Shown here in pieces: positions 35,601-48,086 of a DNA stretch of 64,000 nt (position 1 is the first letter of the stretch; the number at the start of each line of letters is the position of its first letter). The notes under the pieces were generated by a model. The model saw nothing but the letters and a program-made list of their open reading frames with translations, did no database searches and had not been told where the DNA came from. The position numbers and the translations under genes are program-made. Source of the DNA: Strigops habroptila (Eukaryota > Chordata > Aves > Psittaciformes > Psittacidae); assembly GCF_004027225.2 (NCBI RefSeq), contig NC_044277.2:94190283-94254282 (forward strand). The letters are read 5' to 3'.

Positions 35601-38600
35601 GTTGGATGTTGGATAATTTTGCTAAGTTAAATCCACATCCATCTGATCCTTCTGGTGTAATGGAAATTCCCCTGGTTTATTATAGATTTATGATAGACAA
35701 CTACACATTAAAATATCCATGTTCTTTCCTCTTTTTTACATGACCTTGAGACTATCAAGATGATTATTTTTCCTCACATCTTGGACTATTTTGGTGTAGG
35801 CATCCTTTTATTCACACCTCATTTTCCTTCTTTTCTGCCAGTCAGTCCTTCCTAAACAAACTCTGCCCTTCTGTTCTAATGCTCAATTTTGTTTATCTTT
35901 ACTTAACTGTGATTCTGTACTGACACTTTGGGGTCCTCCTGTTTTTAATCAAATTGCCTATGGCTTCCTGTGAGCTTGTGATGCCACGTCCACCTCCAAT
36001 CCCCTCTTCCATGCCCTCTTCCTTGAAAGATTAGCAGATCCTGGGCCAAAGCATCCCCCTCCTGCCCTGAGTGCTGAACCCCATCCCCATGCTTAACGCC
36101 TTGGGCAGCCCCAGGCAGAGACCGGGGCAAAGCAGTGAACAGCTTCACAGCTTTGCACAGAACTGCAAAGATGTCCCTTCAACTCACAAGCTGCATCAGC
36201 CTGGATCTTTATACAGGTATATAAAAACTCAGAGAAGCATCTTATTTTCTGTAATTTCCTTTTATCCCCATCCTAGAGGATACAACAGAGTAAAACTTAG
36301 CCATGCTTGGTATATACTCAGAGGAACACCTTTCATGGGACTGAAGTACACAGAGAAAGAGGAACATAGGTCATCTCAAAGAAAGTGCACCTCAAAGTTA
36401 AGCAACCTGATTCTAGGGGAATGTGGCTTTTAGCTTTCAAATTAGTATCATACATCTGATACAGCACATTTGGAGCAGAAGTGTCTTCAAAACCCTACAG
36501 CGGGGCTATGCCTCAAAGAGGCATGCTCCAACAGGCAGCCCTGGGAGTCCAGTAGTGTTATGGTGTTCCTTCAGCTCCCGCAGCTGAGAGATGCCCCCGA
36601 GATGCTCTCAGAGCCAGCAGAAAGGAAATTTACATCAAGCACTTGCTGGTTCTTCATCTACACGTTCTTAATAGTGTTCTCATATAGCTCTGTTTCCAAA
36701 GTCGAAATCAGGGGCGTAATGCATTGATGCACTTAACGCACTTTTTTTTAAATGCTATTTCAGGTTTTGAGGGTTCAAGTAATGCTGTCAGCACAAAGTA
36801 CATTTCTTTCTCAGAAACTCCCCCAGAAATCTTAATAACACACTATTATACAAGAATCCTTTTGGTGCCTAGAAACCAAGACAAATTTGGAGTACCTTAA
36901 CAGCTGGGATGTGTTTTCCACCAACCTGTTAAAGTCTTTTGAAGGGTAAGAGCACCAAGGGCCAAGACATGGAAAGAGTCATTCCAGCAAGACACTAACC
37001 AGTGCTTTCTGGCAAAGGACAAGTGATAGAGACGCAGTCCAGGACTGTAGGAATCCCCATGTTGTCACAATCTATAAACAAGAAGTTTTGGGAAAGTTTC
37101 CAGGATTCCTTGCCACTTTCATATCACCCACACAAGTTGCCAGGAGAGACTTCTCTGCTTTTTCCAATGCCTATCAACACACAACATGTGTCCCAGCTTC
37201 TTTGCAATGTGAAATTGTGAGAGTAATCACTCAGTTGTATACCCCATGGACTGTTTCATGTAAGCATGACATAAAACATGTCATGTGGATTAAGTAAAGG
37301 GCAGTAGATAACCCATAAATTTCTACAAACACTCAGGACAGTACTGGCTAACCAGAAGAGCTACTTCTGTGTGGGGAAGAAGATGGCCCCAAGATTAAGT
37401 GATCTGTACTTTTTTCAGACTTGGGTGCGTTATAGCAAGTATTTAACCATCCTCTATAAGCATGATTTTTACAAAAGAGCAAACCTATTAATTGACTTTT
37501 CTAGGCCCTGCTTCTTATAGGAAAACTTTGCCCTCATTGTATGATATAAGTGCATCTATTGGTAGTAACCAGGACATCGAGTAGACATGGAGTCATGAAG
37601 TCATCATAAACCACAACATAACCATCAGCATAACTCTTAAGCTAGTTACTGTCCTGGATAGAGCCATTTTACCTTGCATCATGAACAACAATCCCGACCT
37701 GCCAATCACGCTGTCTCAGAAACAGGAATTTTCCCAACCTTAAATAAGTATTTACTAAACTAACATGCTTTAGACAAATACTTGTACCTGCTTGCACCAA
37801 AGAATCACACACATTTAATCTCATCATATCTGAAAATGTCAGATATTGTAGAAATTTTAGTAGGAAAGAATTTTAAATCGTAACCAATATTACGATATTT
37901 TTAAACCATAATTTAACACAGACATTGAAACAACTCACAAACTATGCTAAGTATTTGGAATTTATCTTAAAAAAATTAAAATCAATGTTTCTAGCAACTT
38001 GACCTTCTTCACCTCAGCAAAAATGTAATGACATAGAAACGCAAGCACAATTTTAGCTATAATACCACTACTGTTTCACTACTAGTGGTGCTTGCAGCGG
38101 AGACAGAGCCCATGGACTGAGAGTGGTATGTAAAGTATATTTTATTTTCTAAAGGATAATGAACAACCGTGAATACAGTTCTTTAGCTCTGATCTCTAAA
38201 TAAGTACTGACACCAGTAAGTATCATGCACCTCATCTTCTGAGGCCACAAAATATGTTCAACTGAACAATCTAATAGATAACCTGGAGATTAGTGGTGTG
38301 TGCAAGAACTCTATGCACACCGGTACTCATTTAACAAAGTCATACATACAACACCCTTACATTAAGAAAAGGGCTTTATGCTTCTCTATGCCTGTACCCA
38401 GCCAAGTAAAAGTGCATTGTCACTACTGCAGCTACCAACTTAAAAGACAAGAGTAGTCTGGGCTTTCTTCCCAAAGATTTAGTCCCAGCCAAATACAAAC
38501 CTACTGGCTTTGGGCCCTAAAGGGCACTGAGGAAACAAGTGCCTGATGCAGCTGCTCTGTGCTGCTGCCAAGCAGTCAGGTCAGTATGGGCAGGGGTACC

Positions 38601-38917
38601 ACAGGCAGCAAGGGAGGGAGCCTGGCCCCTCAGCATCCTCAGCCTCACCCAGACAAGGACCCCCCACCAGCCTGAGTGTCCCTAAAGATCTTTGTTGTCA
38701 AATAGGCCACGCTGTGCAACGGAGCCTCCACAATTTCCTCTTTTGTTACTACCCATGTGGGTGCTGTATGTTGAGAATGATACTCCCATGGCTATTGCCC
38801 TTTCCTTGTTTCTCTCATGCTTCACACAAGCAGGATTAGCAAATCTTGGACAGCTTGGTGATAAGTTACAACTAGGAAATAACCCCAATCCACTGGCCTA
38901 GCACTATAGCTCTCTTT
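35601..38917. other. Non-coding stretch
   Basis: No gene recognised. GC-richer islands at 35950-36200 and 38540-38700 carry short frames on both strands but no recognisable domain. Confidence 0.5.
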
Positions 38918-39443
38918 AATCATAGAATCATAGAATCACAGAATAGTTAGGGTTGGAAAGGACCTCAAGATCATCTAGTTCCAACCCCCCTGCCATAGGC
39001 AGGACACCTCGCACTAAACCATGTCACCCAAGGCTCTGTCCAACCTGGCTTTGAACACCACCAGGGATGGAGCATTTAGCAGTTCCTTGGGCAGCCTGTT
39101 CCAGTGCCTCACCACCCTCACAGTAAAGAACTTCTTCCTTATATCTAACCTGAACTTCCCCTGTTTAACTTTAAACCCATTACTCCTTGTCCTGATGCTA
39201 CAGACCCTGACGAAGAGTCCCTCCCAGCATCCTTGTAGGTCCCCTTCACATACTGGAAGGCTGCTAGGAGGTCTCCATGCAGCCTTCTCTTCTCCAGGCT
39301 GAACAGTCCCAACTTTCTCAGCCTGTCTTCATACGGGAGGTGCTCCAGCCCCCTGATCATCCTTGTGGCCCTCCTCTGGACTTGCTCCAACATCTCCATG
39401 TCCTTTTTATTGTCGAGGACGCCAGAACTGCACACAGTACTCC
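38918..39443 (-). mobile_element. Antisense CR1 LINE, 3' portion of about 525 bp
   Basis: It opens with three inverted end octamers (aatcatagaatcatagaatc), then the inverted 3' UTR (aggacctcaagatcatctag, ccaacccccctgccat), then the inverted C-terminal coding region up to about 39443. The copy was 5'-truncated inside the RT C-terminal part. The 3' UTR and coding words are close to those of the copy at 4165-5489, so the two belong to the same or sister subfamilies. Confidence 0.95.
39145..39435 (-). pseudogene. CR1 RT C-terminal fragment, frameshifted
   Basis: Read on the minus strand, this gives a CR1 C-terminal segment: [20 protein letters not shown], then '[22 protein letters not shown]' and [13 protein letters not shown]. 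After 'KDAG' the reading leaves the CR1 frame: the copy at 4165-5489 continues '[19 protein letters not shown]', while this one continues in a shifted frame to a stop. One net base insertion or deletion near that point would explain it. It covers roughly 45 in-frame element residues and has no catalytic motifs. Confidence 0.88.
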
Positions 39444-40410
39444 TTTATTAGCTTCAAATAGCCTTCATAATACATAGGTAACAACTATGGTCACTAATTT
39501 TGTTTTTAAATTTGAGGTGTAGCTTTTTAAAAAACTTGGTAGCTCTTATCCAGACTCAGGAGACTTACAGGCTCACATGAGTAGACAGCCACATATGACC
39601 TGAATTTATTTTATATAAGAGCTGAATTTATTTTTTACAGTCCCTGTTCCAAGTTATATTTTTCACCTATATTGTCTTAGAGAGGTCAACAGCCTCATTA
39701 AAAGAAATTCTGGCTTTCCTTCGTGTCATGCTTAACCTCCACCTCCTGCAATGCTCTTGCACACAAGGATGAGTACCACAGCCAAGTGAACTCAAGAGCA
39801 TTTTTCTTTTAAACCTCTGTGCTTTTCTTGATGCATGCACTTCTGTGCCTGTCTGATGCAGAAGGTTCAGGGCATCACTCACTATATGCAACTGGCCACA
39901 GTGGGGATGAGGACATGGCCAGCAGCTTACACTTCTCTTACACTGATGTGATGCTTAATCCTGGGCTCAATGAAATGTATGGCATGATATTTATTAACTA
40001 GCTGAGCCATCCTACAACAGCAGAAATTGGCTGCAGCTGTGACAGACTGTGAACCAGTCCAGGAAACTGGCTGGGGGGTTTCTGAGAAAGAAAATCGTCA
40101 CCAAATTTTAGCATCTTCCAAATAAGCACATGTCTGTCTTTACCACGTGTTCCTACCACAAAGCAACAGCAGCAGAGCAGGAGACGAGGCCCATTCCTGG
40201 CTCACTGGTTCCTACCGATTTGTGTGAGAGAATTAGCTGTTCTCGCACCACGGAGCAGAAGACTGTGACAGCCTGTGTCTGGGGGCCCACCACTGGGGAG
40301 ACTGCAAGCCAAAAGGTGGCCTGTCCCAGCTCTGACTCTCCCTTTCCTGTGGCTCCAGGGGAGTCAGCCTCAGCTATTAGCTTTCTAATTATAAGAAAAG
40401 ATTAGGCATA
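39444..40410. other. Non-coding stretch
   Basis: Nothing recognised. Short frames occur on both strands (39667-39891 minus, 40130-40405 plus) without motifs. Confidence 0.5.
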
Positions 40411-40476
40411 AACATACACGCACACATGCATATATATTTACTTTCACACATGGATATATATATGTGTGTGCATACA
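40411..40476. repeat. Imperfect CA/TG/TA dinucleotide tract
   Basis: Two blocks of mixed CA, TA and TG alternation (acacgcacacatgcatatatat and ggatatatatatgtgtgtgc), separated by tttactttcacaca. The second block is partly complementary to the first. A decayed dinucleotide microsatellite. Confidence 0.8.
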
Positions 40477-40559
40477 TCTGATGAAGCTGTGCAGATTTCA
40501 GCATATCACAGCTTTTCCTCTTGAGCCGTGTACAGCAGGAGGATTTTATCCTTGTGGGG

Positions 40560-40587
40560 TTTTTTTGGTTTTTTTTTTTTTTTTTTT
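40560..40587. repeat. Poly(T) run with GG interruption
   Basis: Seven T, then GG, then 19 T. Read on the minus strand this is an A tail-like run. I see no retrocopy attached to it. Confidence 0.85.
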
Positions 40588-40664
40588 ACCTTGCTGTTGT
40601 AGACAGGAGAGGTTTGGGGGAAGGGAAGGATGCCCAGAGGCTACTTCATAATGCTGTGATGCTG

Positions 40665-40678
40665 CTGCCATCTAGTGA
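40665..40678 (-). promoter_or_regulatory. Candidate CTCF core site
   Basis: On the minus strand the sequence is tcactagatggcag. It fits the vertebrate CTCF core CCASYAGRKGGCRS at every position but the first (T for C). The surroundings (40600-40800) are GC-richer than most of the window. CTCF binds such sites to set chromatin loop anchors. A single motif match without occupancy data is only a candidate, since such words occur by chance. Confidence 0.4.
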
Positions 40679-41949
40679 GGTGCCTCCACCCGGGGACACA
40701 ACACGACCCCTCTACCCCTCTTCTGGGGAGGCAGGAGGCGTGGGGGAAGGGACAGGATCTTCACCGGCAAGAGCCAGGTTGGCTGCCTGGACCGAAGTGA
40801 AATCACGATTAACGAGGCACCTCTGCACACTTTCAGTGGAAGAAAGGGGGGACCTCTGAAATCTGTCCCTCTGAAATCAAACAGGCAGTAATAAAGCTCA
40901 GCCATCCCATATGGTATACAGCAAAAGTGCTTGTGTCATGTAGAGATGCCTGCAGTATGGCCAGATTACAGCCTGTATGAAAGTAGTTTATAGGATGGCT
41001 CAGAGAGGCTGTTACAGAACCTGCTAATGCCTGAATATTATCACTCCAAAGAAAACACACAATATACACATCTGAGGCTGTATGTGAAGCCATTGGTCCA
41101 GGCTACACTAGCAGTCAAATTATGAACATGACAATTTGTGCACAATGTATGAATCATCACAGAATATCCCAACACCTCAGACTGCAGCCTGCAGTTTAAC
41201 AAAGGGAGCAATGAAACCACCTTCCCTCCACCAGGAACTTTCATGGGAGAAAGGGAGCCCTCCCACCCACAAGACAGCTCTCTTGCCCAACCTATAGCCA
41301 GTTCCGAAGGATTTAGGTGACTATGTCTTAGGCAGTAATAATAAGCAGACCTTGAGACCATAAAATGAAAAGTGCACAGATACCATCTTACAAAAAGCCA
41401 TGTGATTCATCTGCCTTATCCCAGCACTGGAGGCACTAGTCTTGGATGTGCTCCATGTCATATCACACAAGGAGGCTGTAATCTTGCAAAGCCACCCCAT
41501 CTGCACCACCTCCTTCTGGCCCACCTCCACTTCCCCAAACCACCTCCTGGGCTCATGTGGCACTTCAGGGGTAGACAGGAGAGTTCAGTAAGAACTCCAA
41601 ACATACATGTGTGGGAAAGGGAAGGAATGAATGACGGCACAGTGTCAAGGTGTTAAGTTAGGAAGGGGGTTAGTATTAAATCTACTGAACTAAAGCTCCA
41701 GGGAAAAGTAAGAGGCCTGGGCATTGGAAGTTCTTGTTCGGGAGTTCTGCTTCAACCCGTGGCACATCAAAGCAATTCCTCCACAGGGAACCCTAGACAC
41801 ATGGTTATCTTGTGATGCAGACATTTGGCATATTTTCCTAAATATGTTGAAAGACCTAAAGATGATACTGTTAAATCTAGTTTCCAAAAGTGTCTGAAAG
41901 TGATGGAAAAAGAAAGCACTTGGAGTGGTTTCTTAGTTATTCGCCATGG
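40679..41949. other. Non-coding stretch
   Basis: No gene recognised. Many overlapping short frames on both strands between 40670 and 41660 reflect locally higher GC and few stops, not coding. No domain is visible. Confidence 0.5.
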
Positions 41950-41954
41950 CTCAT
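41950..41954. repeat. Left target site duplication (ctcat)
   Basis: ctcat sits directly before the LTR and is repeated directly after it at 42536-42540. A 5-bp duplication is what retroviral integrase of some ERV classes leaves. Confidence 0.75.
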
Positions 41955-42220
41955 AATGCTGGTTTTGGCTGGGATAGAGTTAATTTTCTCCATTGTAGCT
42001 AATATGGGGCTATGTTTTGGATTTGTGCTGAAAACAGTGTTGATAATACTTCAGCTACTGCTGAGCTGCTTACACAGAGTCAAAGCCTTTTCTGCTCCTC
42101 ACACCATCCCACCAGTGAGGAGGCTGGGGGATGTGCAAGAACTTGGGAGGGGACACTGATGGGACAGCTGACCCCAACTGATCAGAGGGATACCCCATAC
42201 CATATGGCATCATGCTCAGC

Positions 42221-42227
42221 ATATAAA
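42221..42227 (+). promoter_or_regulatory. LTR TATA box
   Basis: atataaa in the U3 part of the solo LTR, about 180 bp before the ATTAAA signal. The position is typical of a retroviral U3/R arrangement. Confidence 0.6.
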
Positions 42228-42403
42228 GCTGAGGGAAGAAGGAGAGGGAGGATGCTCAAGTGATGGCATTTGTCTTCCCAAGTAACCATTACACGTGACA
42301 GAGCCCTGCATCCTGGAGATGGCTGAACACCTGCCTGTGGATGGGAAGTGGTGAATGAATTCCTTGATTTGCTTTGCTTGCATATGCGTCTTTTGCTTTC
42401 CCT

Positions 42404-42409
42404 ATTAAA
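42404..42409 (+). terminator. LTR polyadenylation signal (ATTAAA)
   Basis: attaaa inside the solo LTR, followed within about 40 bases by T-rich sequence. It probably marks the R region. Confidence 0.55.
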
Positions 42410-42535
42410 CTGTCTTTATCTCAACCCATGAGTTTTCTCACTTTTATCCTTCTGATTCTCTTCCCCATCCCACTGGGGGGAAGTGAGCAAGCAGCTGTGT
42501 GACTCTTAATTGCCAGCTGGGGTTAAACCATGACA

Positions 42536-42540
42536 CTCAT
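42536..42540. repeat. Right target site duplication (ctcat)
   Basis: An exact copy of 41950-41954 directly after the LTR end. Confidence 0.75.
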
Positions 42541-44866
42541 CATCTTTGAGACTTAAAATGCCAGCTCTTCCAGGACTTTCTGTAACCTGGATCAAAGTTA
42601 AGCAATTCAACAGTTTTTAATTCTGTTCTTGCTTTATGGATTCCTCACTGGCTTGGTTGCTCATAGGTCTGAACCATGCAGAAATTACTCTTTTAGAGAG
42701 GTATGTCTTTTGGTTTGCACTAGGACAATGGGTCTTCTAAAAAAATTATTCTTTTTCTGTTTCATTCCTTTTTTTCTCAGGCTAATCTGGATTCTGGGAA
42801 TAAAAACATTCTTACACTGTTAAAGTTGAGGGTTTTTTAAATAGATAGATTCACTCTTGTACTCTGATCCTGCAAGAGCTTACAAAGACTCAGCTTTATG
42901 CCCTTAGCCTAGTATGCTTTAACTTGATAGCAAGATTAAACAGCTATGTAGATCTTTGCAGGATTTGGGATTGCATTTTGTAGCTTAAGGATCTAAGGCA
43001 GTGTTGCTATGATATTGTAGAAAAATATCTGTGAGTACTGCATTTGGCTGACTACCTTCTAGCCAAGGAAAGCATCTACAAATCATGACATTTCCACTGA
43101 CACTTATCAGCCTTTTCCTCTGGAAAGATATAATAAAAATCCATAGTCTAATATTCAAGATTCTTTTAAATCAACCTGTCAAGCAAAAGTCTATTCTATC
43201 CAAGACGAGTGAGAAATCATAACCCTCTCTGAATAAGAAACTATAGATGCTAAACACTTGAAGCAAACTGTTCCCAAACCTTTACCACGTTAAACCTATA
43301 TGCTGAATACAGATGACATTTACCTAGAGAATAAAACAGTCTCTAAAATCTGGACTCAGTTGTGATTTTTTTTAAGAAGCAAGAAATGGGGACAGCTATC
43401 AGAGCAAAAGTTGAGGCAGCTCTTCTGCCAGATCCCTGGAATAGGTGGCCCCATATTACAGATAAAATATAAACAAGACTTTATCCTTACAATAAATATA
43501 ATGGTTGCACCACCCTCTCCTGTAATGGGACTGTCACTAGTCAGAGGGTGAACTAGTGGGGTTCTGGAGCGAGTGAAGGAGGAAAATTGTTGGTAGAAGG
43601 ATGAGACTATAAGACAGAAACGGCCTACACCCATCAGAGCTGTGAGGAATCAGGTCTGACAAAGCAAAGGATCTGGTTAAGCTTCAGTGAGAAAAGGAAA
43701 CTAGATGCTCGTTTGGCTTCCTGAGGACCCTCACAGCTCCTTCACTGGTTTCCTTTCCTTATCTTCCTTTACCACCACACCAAACTCATGTTGAACCACA
43801 AGCTGTTCCACACACACTTTATCACCTATAAAAGGGCCACAACCAACACACATATCACACAGGAGAGGCAGGGGATTTAATTCACCACTACGAAGAATTT
43901 ATATCTGAAGCCTAAGTGCAAAGAGATTAGATCTGAGGCTTGTCAAGATACTGCTGTTGTTTGTTGTGCTACACCAAGCAATAACACTATTAATCTTTGG
44001 CATGGGAGGGACATATTATAGTTTATGGCATTGTAAGCAAGTCTTGCGTGCTTTCTAAAAGGAAGAGAGGCAAACACAGCGAAGGAAAAGAGAAAGGTGG
44101 GACAGCGAAAAGACTAAACCAAATGAAAGGAAAGAAACTGGCAGCTAAAAGCCATCTTATTCTCCTGTATCTTCCCTCCCCTCTAGACACCCCTATGGAG
44201 CTATTTTGGTAAGGTCAGCTATTTATTATATTGTAAGCTCTGCCACTTGATTTATTGGGTCTTGGTTGCCTCAAGGAGTGAGAAAAATCTCTCTCCCTTC
44301 TCAGCTCAGAACAGAATAAAGTTTTATTGCCATCTCCGTGGCACACCCTGGCCCTTTCTTAGGGATGCTATTTCTGGCACAGACTGATTGGAAAGTGCTG
44401 CTGCCCCCCACAAGGCTGCCAGTTTGACACTTTTTGACATTTCTAAAAACTCATGGTCTTCCTGCCAACTCCCTGTTGCTTTCTAAACCTTTTTAATACT
44501 GAAGAATGCAAACCAATCTTCTGAGAGAAGAGAAAGAAGCCAGTCCTGGGAAGGAGAGCTGGAAATGTAAAAGTGGTAGAAATTATAAATAAACCTGTTA
44601 GGGAAAGCAAGATGATAAAGGAGGGGGCTGTTAAGAGACATTGCTAGCGCTGTGGCCTGTTAATGTTATCTACTGTAAAGAAATACACAGTATATTACTA
44701 AGCAGAACTGTGTAACATCTTCTTGAAAAAAAAAATGGTTTGGAAGCAAGCACAAAGTGTGTTTAATCAAATGAAATAAAGCAGTGGTCCCTAAGGGAGA
44801 TTTAAACTACTTAGACCTAAGCATGGATAATAAAAGTTTGCAATTCAAGAGTTTCCAAAAGCCTTT
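42541..44866. other. Non-coding stretch
   Basis: No gene, RNA or mobile element recognised. Open frames are below 95 codons and without motifs. Confidence 0.55.
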
Positions 44867-44888
44867 ATTATTATTATTATTGTTGTTC
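44867..44888. repeat. (TTA)n microsatellite
   Basis: ttattattattattattg followed by ttgttc. A short trinucleotide repeat. Confidence 0.8.
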
Positions 44889-45187
44889 TGTCACGCCTGA
44901 TCTTTTGAATGGAAAGGTCAAAGGGCTGATCGTGTGCTAACCTGATTGTTTTATTTTCCACAGAGCACTCCATGTATGCAGAGAATATCAGTGTCCTGAA
45001 ACACCCCTTTCTTCCTCTTCTCACTTTGCACCCTGTACAGTTACCTTTCAGCAGGCCTCCACATTCCAGAAAGAAAGAGACAAAGTTTCTCTTCTGACTA
45101 TAACACCATAAAACTATAAACTCCAGATTCTTAACCGAACCTCCCTTCATATTATTTTCTTTCATCCACAATATTGCATTTAAAAGA

Positions 45188-45412
45188 AATCACAGAATCC
45201 CAGAATGGTTTGGGTCAGAAGGGACCTTAAAGATCATCTGTTTCCAACCCCCTGCCATGGACAGGGACACCTTCCACTAGACCAGATTGCTCAAAGCCCT
45301 GTCCAACCTGCCCTTGAACACTGCCAGGGATGGGGCAGCCACAGCTTCTCTGGGCAACCTGTTCCAGTGTCTCACTACCCTCACAGGGAAGAAATTTTTT
45401 CCTAATATCTAA
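45188..45412 (-). mobile_element. Antisense CR1 3' end, about 225 bp
   Basis: Inverted CR1 3' end starting aatcacagaatcccagaat, then 'aagggaccttaaagatcatc', 'ccaaccccctgccatgg', 'ccactagaccagattgctca' and the inverted last coding part up to 'cacagggaagaaat' and 'cctaatatctaa'. The words differ consistently from the 38918 copy (for example ggtttgggt after the octamers), which points to another CR1 subfamily. Confidence 0.94.
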
Positions 45413-48067
45413 TATCCTCTGTCATTTCTTTGCAGCCACCATTCTTTGCAGAAGAAAGGCTACCTTCAGCCAGGTAACCAAGTGTCTAAAGACAAGACTT
45501 TCCATATAGATTGCAGGTAGCAAAATGCAAATGTGATTTGCCCTCAAGCACCCAGCACCACCAGCAGGAAGCCCAGTTTGAAAAAACTGAGCTGTAATAC
45601 ACGGTGGGGACAATGGTTCTGAGCATTTCCAAGTCATACCTTCCCGAATGTCTCGTAGTCTTAATCCACTACCCTCATATGCCGGAGGCAGCAGTTCCCT
45701 TCAGGCTCAAACATCTTCCATTGACTGGAGCTGGCTGTTCAGCATCTTTCCACCCTAAGCACACCTATCCCTCACTCCAGCACAGTTCCTCCACAGTGCA
45801 CAGCCGGTCTGCCCACCTCAGTTTCTGTCTCCTGCTGCCATTCCACATATCTTCAGATGAAAAATCACACCTCATCTCCCAAGCCTTATTTATACAGGCA
45901 AGACTGTCAGGAATCGGGAGCTGAGCTTTTAAACACTTCACTCACAGAAGGTGTGCAGCATTCAGAAAACCTGCTCTGCATTTGAATGTAACTGTTAAGA
46001 TGTAAATGTTAAGACGCTTAGATGCCACTTAAGTTTCATTGCTGTTTCAAGACACTAGAGGCACCTGACTGGTAAAAGCCAGAAGTTCAAGGATATGAGC
46101 AGAAATTAGGCTGTTCAATCCTGACCATAAGGCAGAGTATTCAAAGATCAGACAGTCTGCCACCTATTTTTTTTTATTATTATTCCTGCTGTACAATAAA
46201 AGAATGGATTAGACATTGACATTTCAACATAAATGTCCTCAAAAATAGTTAGGAAATGCATCACCAAAAAAAAAAAACTCGGGGTTTTTTAGTGCAAGAT
46301 TCACTACTCCTCTAGCTTCACACACAGTACTCAAGCAAAAAGCAAAAACTCAGCCTTCAGTTTCTTTGTTCCTACTAAAGGGCAAGATTGAGAAGAAATA
46401 TAAAGACACCAACAATGACAATCTATACAGTAAATACTTTAGATGACATTCTGGGTTAGCTTTAAAATGGAATTTATGTGCATTTTCTTTGACATTTGAC
46501 AGCGTATATTCCAGTACAACACTGGAAGGTTTCCTGCTATGAAGTATCTGCTTATGAGAAAAACTTCTAGAAGAAAATGAAAAGAAAAACATGGAGGAAC
46601 AAGAAACTAATAATAAGCTTCATGCCATCTGTGTCCATCAAAATCTTGACTGTCTCTTACACTCTGTGACAGATTACTTCTGATGCAAAATGTAGAAAAC
46701 TGCTATTGAAACCTCCTTTTCAAATTGAAATAAAGTTCAAAGACTAACTTCAAGTGACCTTCCATTTTATACACCCTGAACAGAGGCATCTATCTGACAG
46801 CTCTGTGAGGTGCAGGACTATTTGCACAGTGGCCCTCTGGTCTGGAAGGAATTTGACACTGGAGCAGAAGCAGCAATGTTAGCAGTGTTAGCAGTGTGGC
46901 TGCTTACTGTTGTGAATATTAGTAATTCAGCTGCATTAAGCTGAAACTCACTGGAATCGTTAGAAATCTGAAATGTACAGTACAAGTAAAAACACTGTGT
47001 TCCCTGCCTGTAAGATCAATAAACACTATGAAGTTGCACTAGGCATCACAGGTTAACTAAGGAAGAACAGCACAGAGAAGGAAGTCACTCAGGTGAAAAA
47101 CAACTAATGAACAGAATGCATGCAAAGAATTCAGCCTGATCCACAGGATTTACAGAACTCCCGCTTTTGCAAGGCATCCAACATACACTGGTTCTACTTC
47201 AAACAGAGGGACTTTGATGGTCTTTCAGACTCAAGTTGCCTTTCAGCACACCAATGAATTTTACATATGCACTCAGTAACACAGGACCTGCTGAAAACTA
47301 GCTCAAGCCTCCAAGGGCTAAGAGAGGCATACAGTTTCACTCAAGCACAGGAACTAAACCCAGAGGTTTCACAGCACAAGACTCAGTTGGCAGCTCCATC
47401 ACTGGCATGTAACGTCACCCCAGGAACATCTTTCCTTCTTGTCCATCCTTCCTGATTTAGGAGCATCAGTTCTTCAAGGGAAGATTGTCTCCTCCCACAT
47501 CTAGCACAGTGCAGCTCTGTTAATAAGGGACTGGTGTGATACAAATAATAACAATGGAGGTACATAACACCACTCGGTAGGGCAATCTCCAAATCTCTTG
47601 AGGTTAGGTTGACTTCTGCCGCCTCAGACTGGCAGTATACTCTTAATCTGGATCCTATTGCTGTGAAACACACATTTCCTTTGGAGAAAAGAAAATTCGC
47701 CTTCAGCAAATCTAGAGATATCAGACTGTCATTTGGAGGAAGCAGGTGTGTTACAGAACATCTTGTGACAACTTCCTCCAGCAGAGTTTACCAGAGGCAT
47801 TCCTATGTGAGAGACAGGGAGAAAAAAACCCTACCCCAATAGTAACCTTTTAAAAGGGCATCCTAGCAGTGAGCAATCATTTGTCTTTTGGAGATCCCTG
47901 GGTCCCACAGCCAAAATCCCTCTGCTTATTCTTCCCAGACAAAGGACTCAGACATGTAAAAGAGCACTTTCATTATAAACTGCAGGGGTAAAAGCCTGAT
48001 TCTAATCCCTGCTAAAGTCAATGATGAAACTCCCCTCAACTTCTCAAAGGCATTTCCAAGTTGCAGA
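45413..48067. other. Non-coding stretch
   Basis: No gene recognised. Small items: an A run near 46266-46277, and a two-copy gttagcagt repeat near 46878-46895. Frames are open on both strands at 45420-45920 and 47380-47840 without domains. Confidence 0.5.
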
Positions 48068-48086
48068 TTTTATTTTTTTTTTTTTT
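48068..48086. repeat. Poly(T) run
   Basis: T-rich run ending in 14 uninterrupted T. A simple sequence. Confidence 0.8.

Larger units (their letters stand above)
41955..42535 (+). mobile_element. Solo LTR of an avian endogenous retrovirus
   Basis: A 581-bp long terminal repeat of an ERV family I recognise from bird genomes. I do not assign a subfamily name. Evidence: the characteristic start 'ctggttttggctgggatag'; a TATA box (atataaa, 42221-42227); an ATTAAA polyadenylation signal (42404-42409) followed by 'ctgtctttatctcaaccca'; and an end in '...ggttaaaccatgaca'. The final CA is intact. The expected initial TG reads AA, consistent with mutation. Five-base target duplications (ctcat) flank it. 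No gag, pol or env sequence, primer-binding site or second LTR is adjacent, so it is a solo LTR left by LTR-LTR recombination. It could donate a promoter or poly(A) site, but that is inference. Confidence 0.93.
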
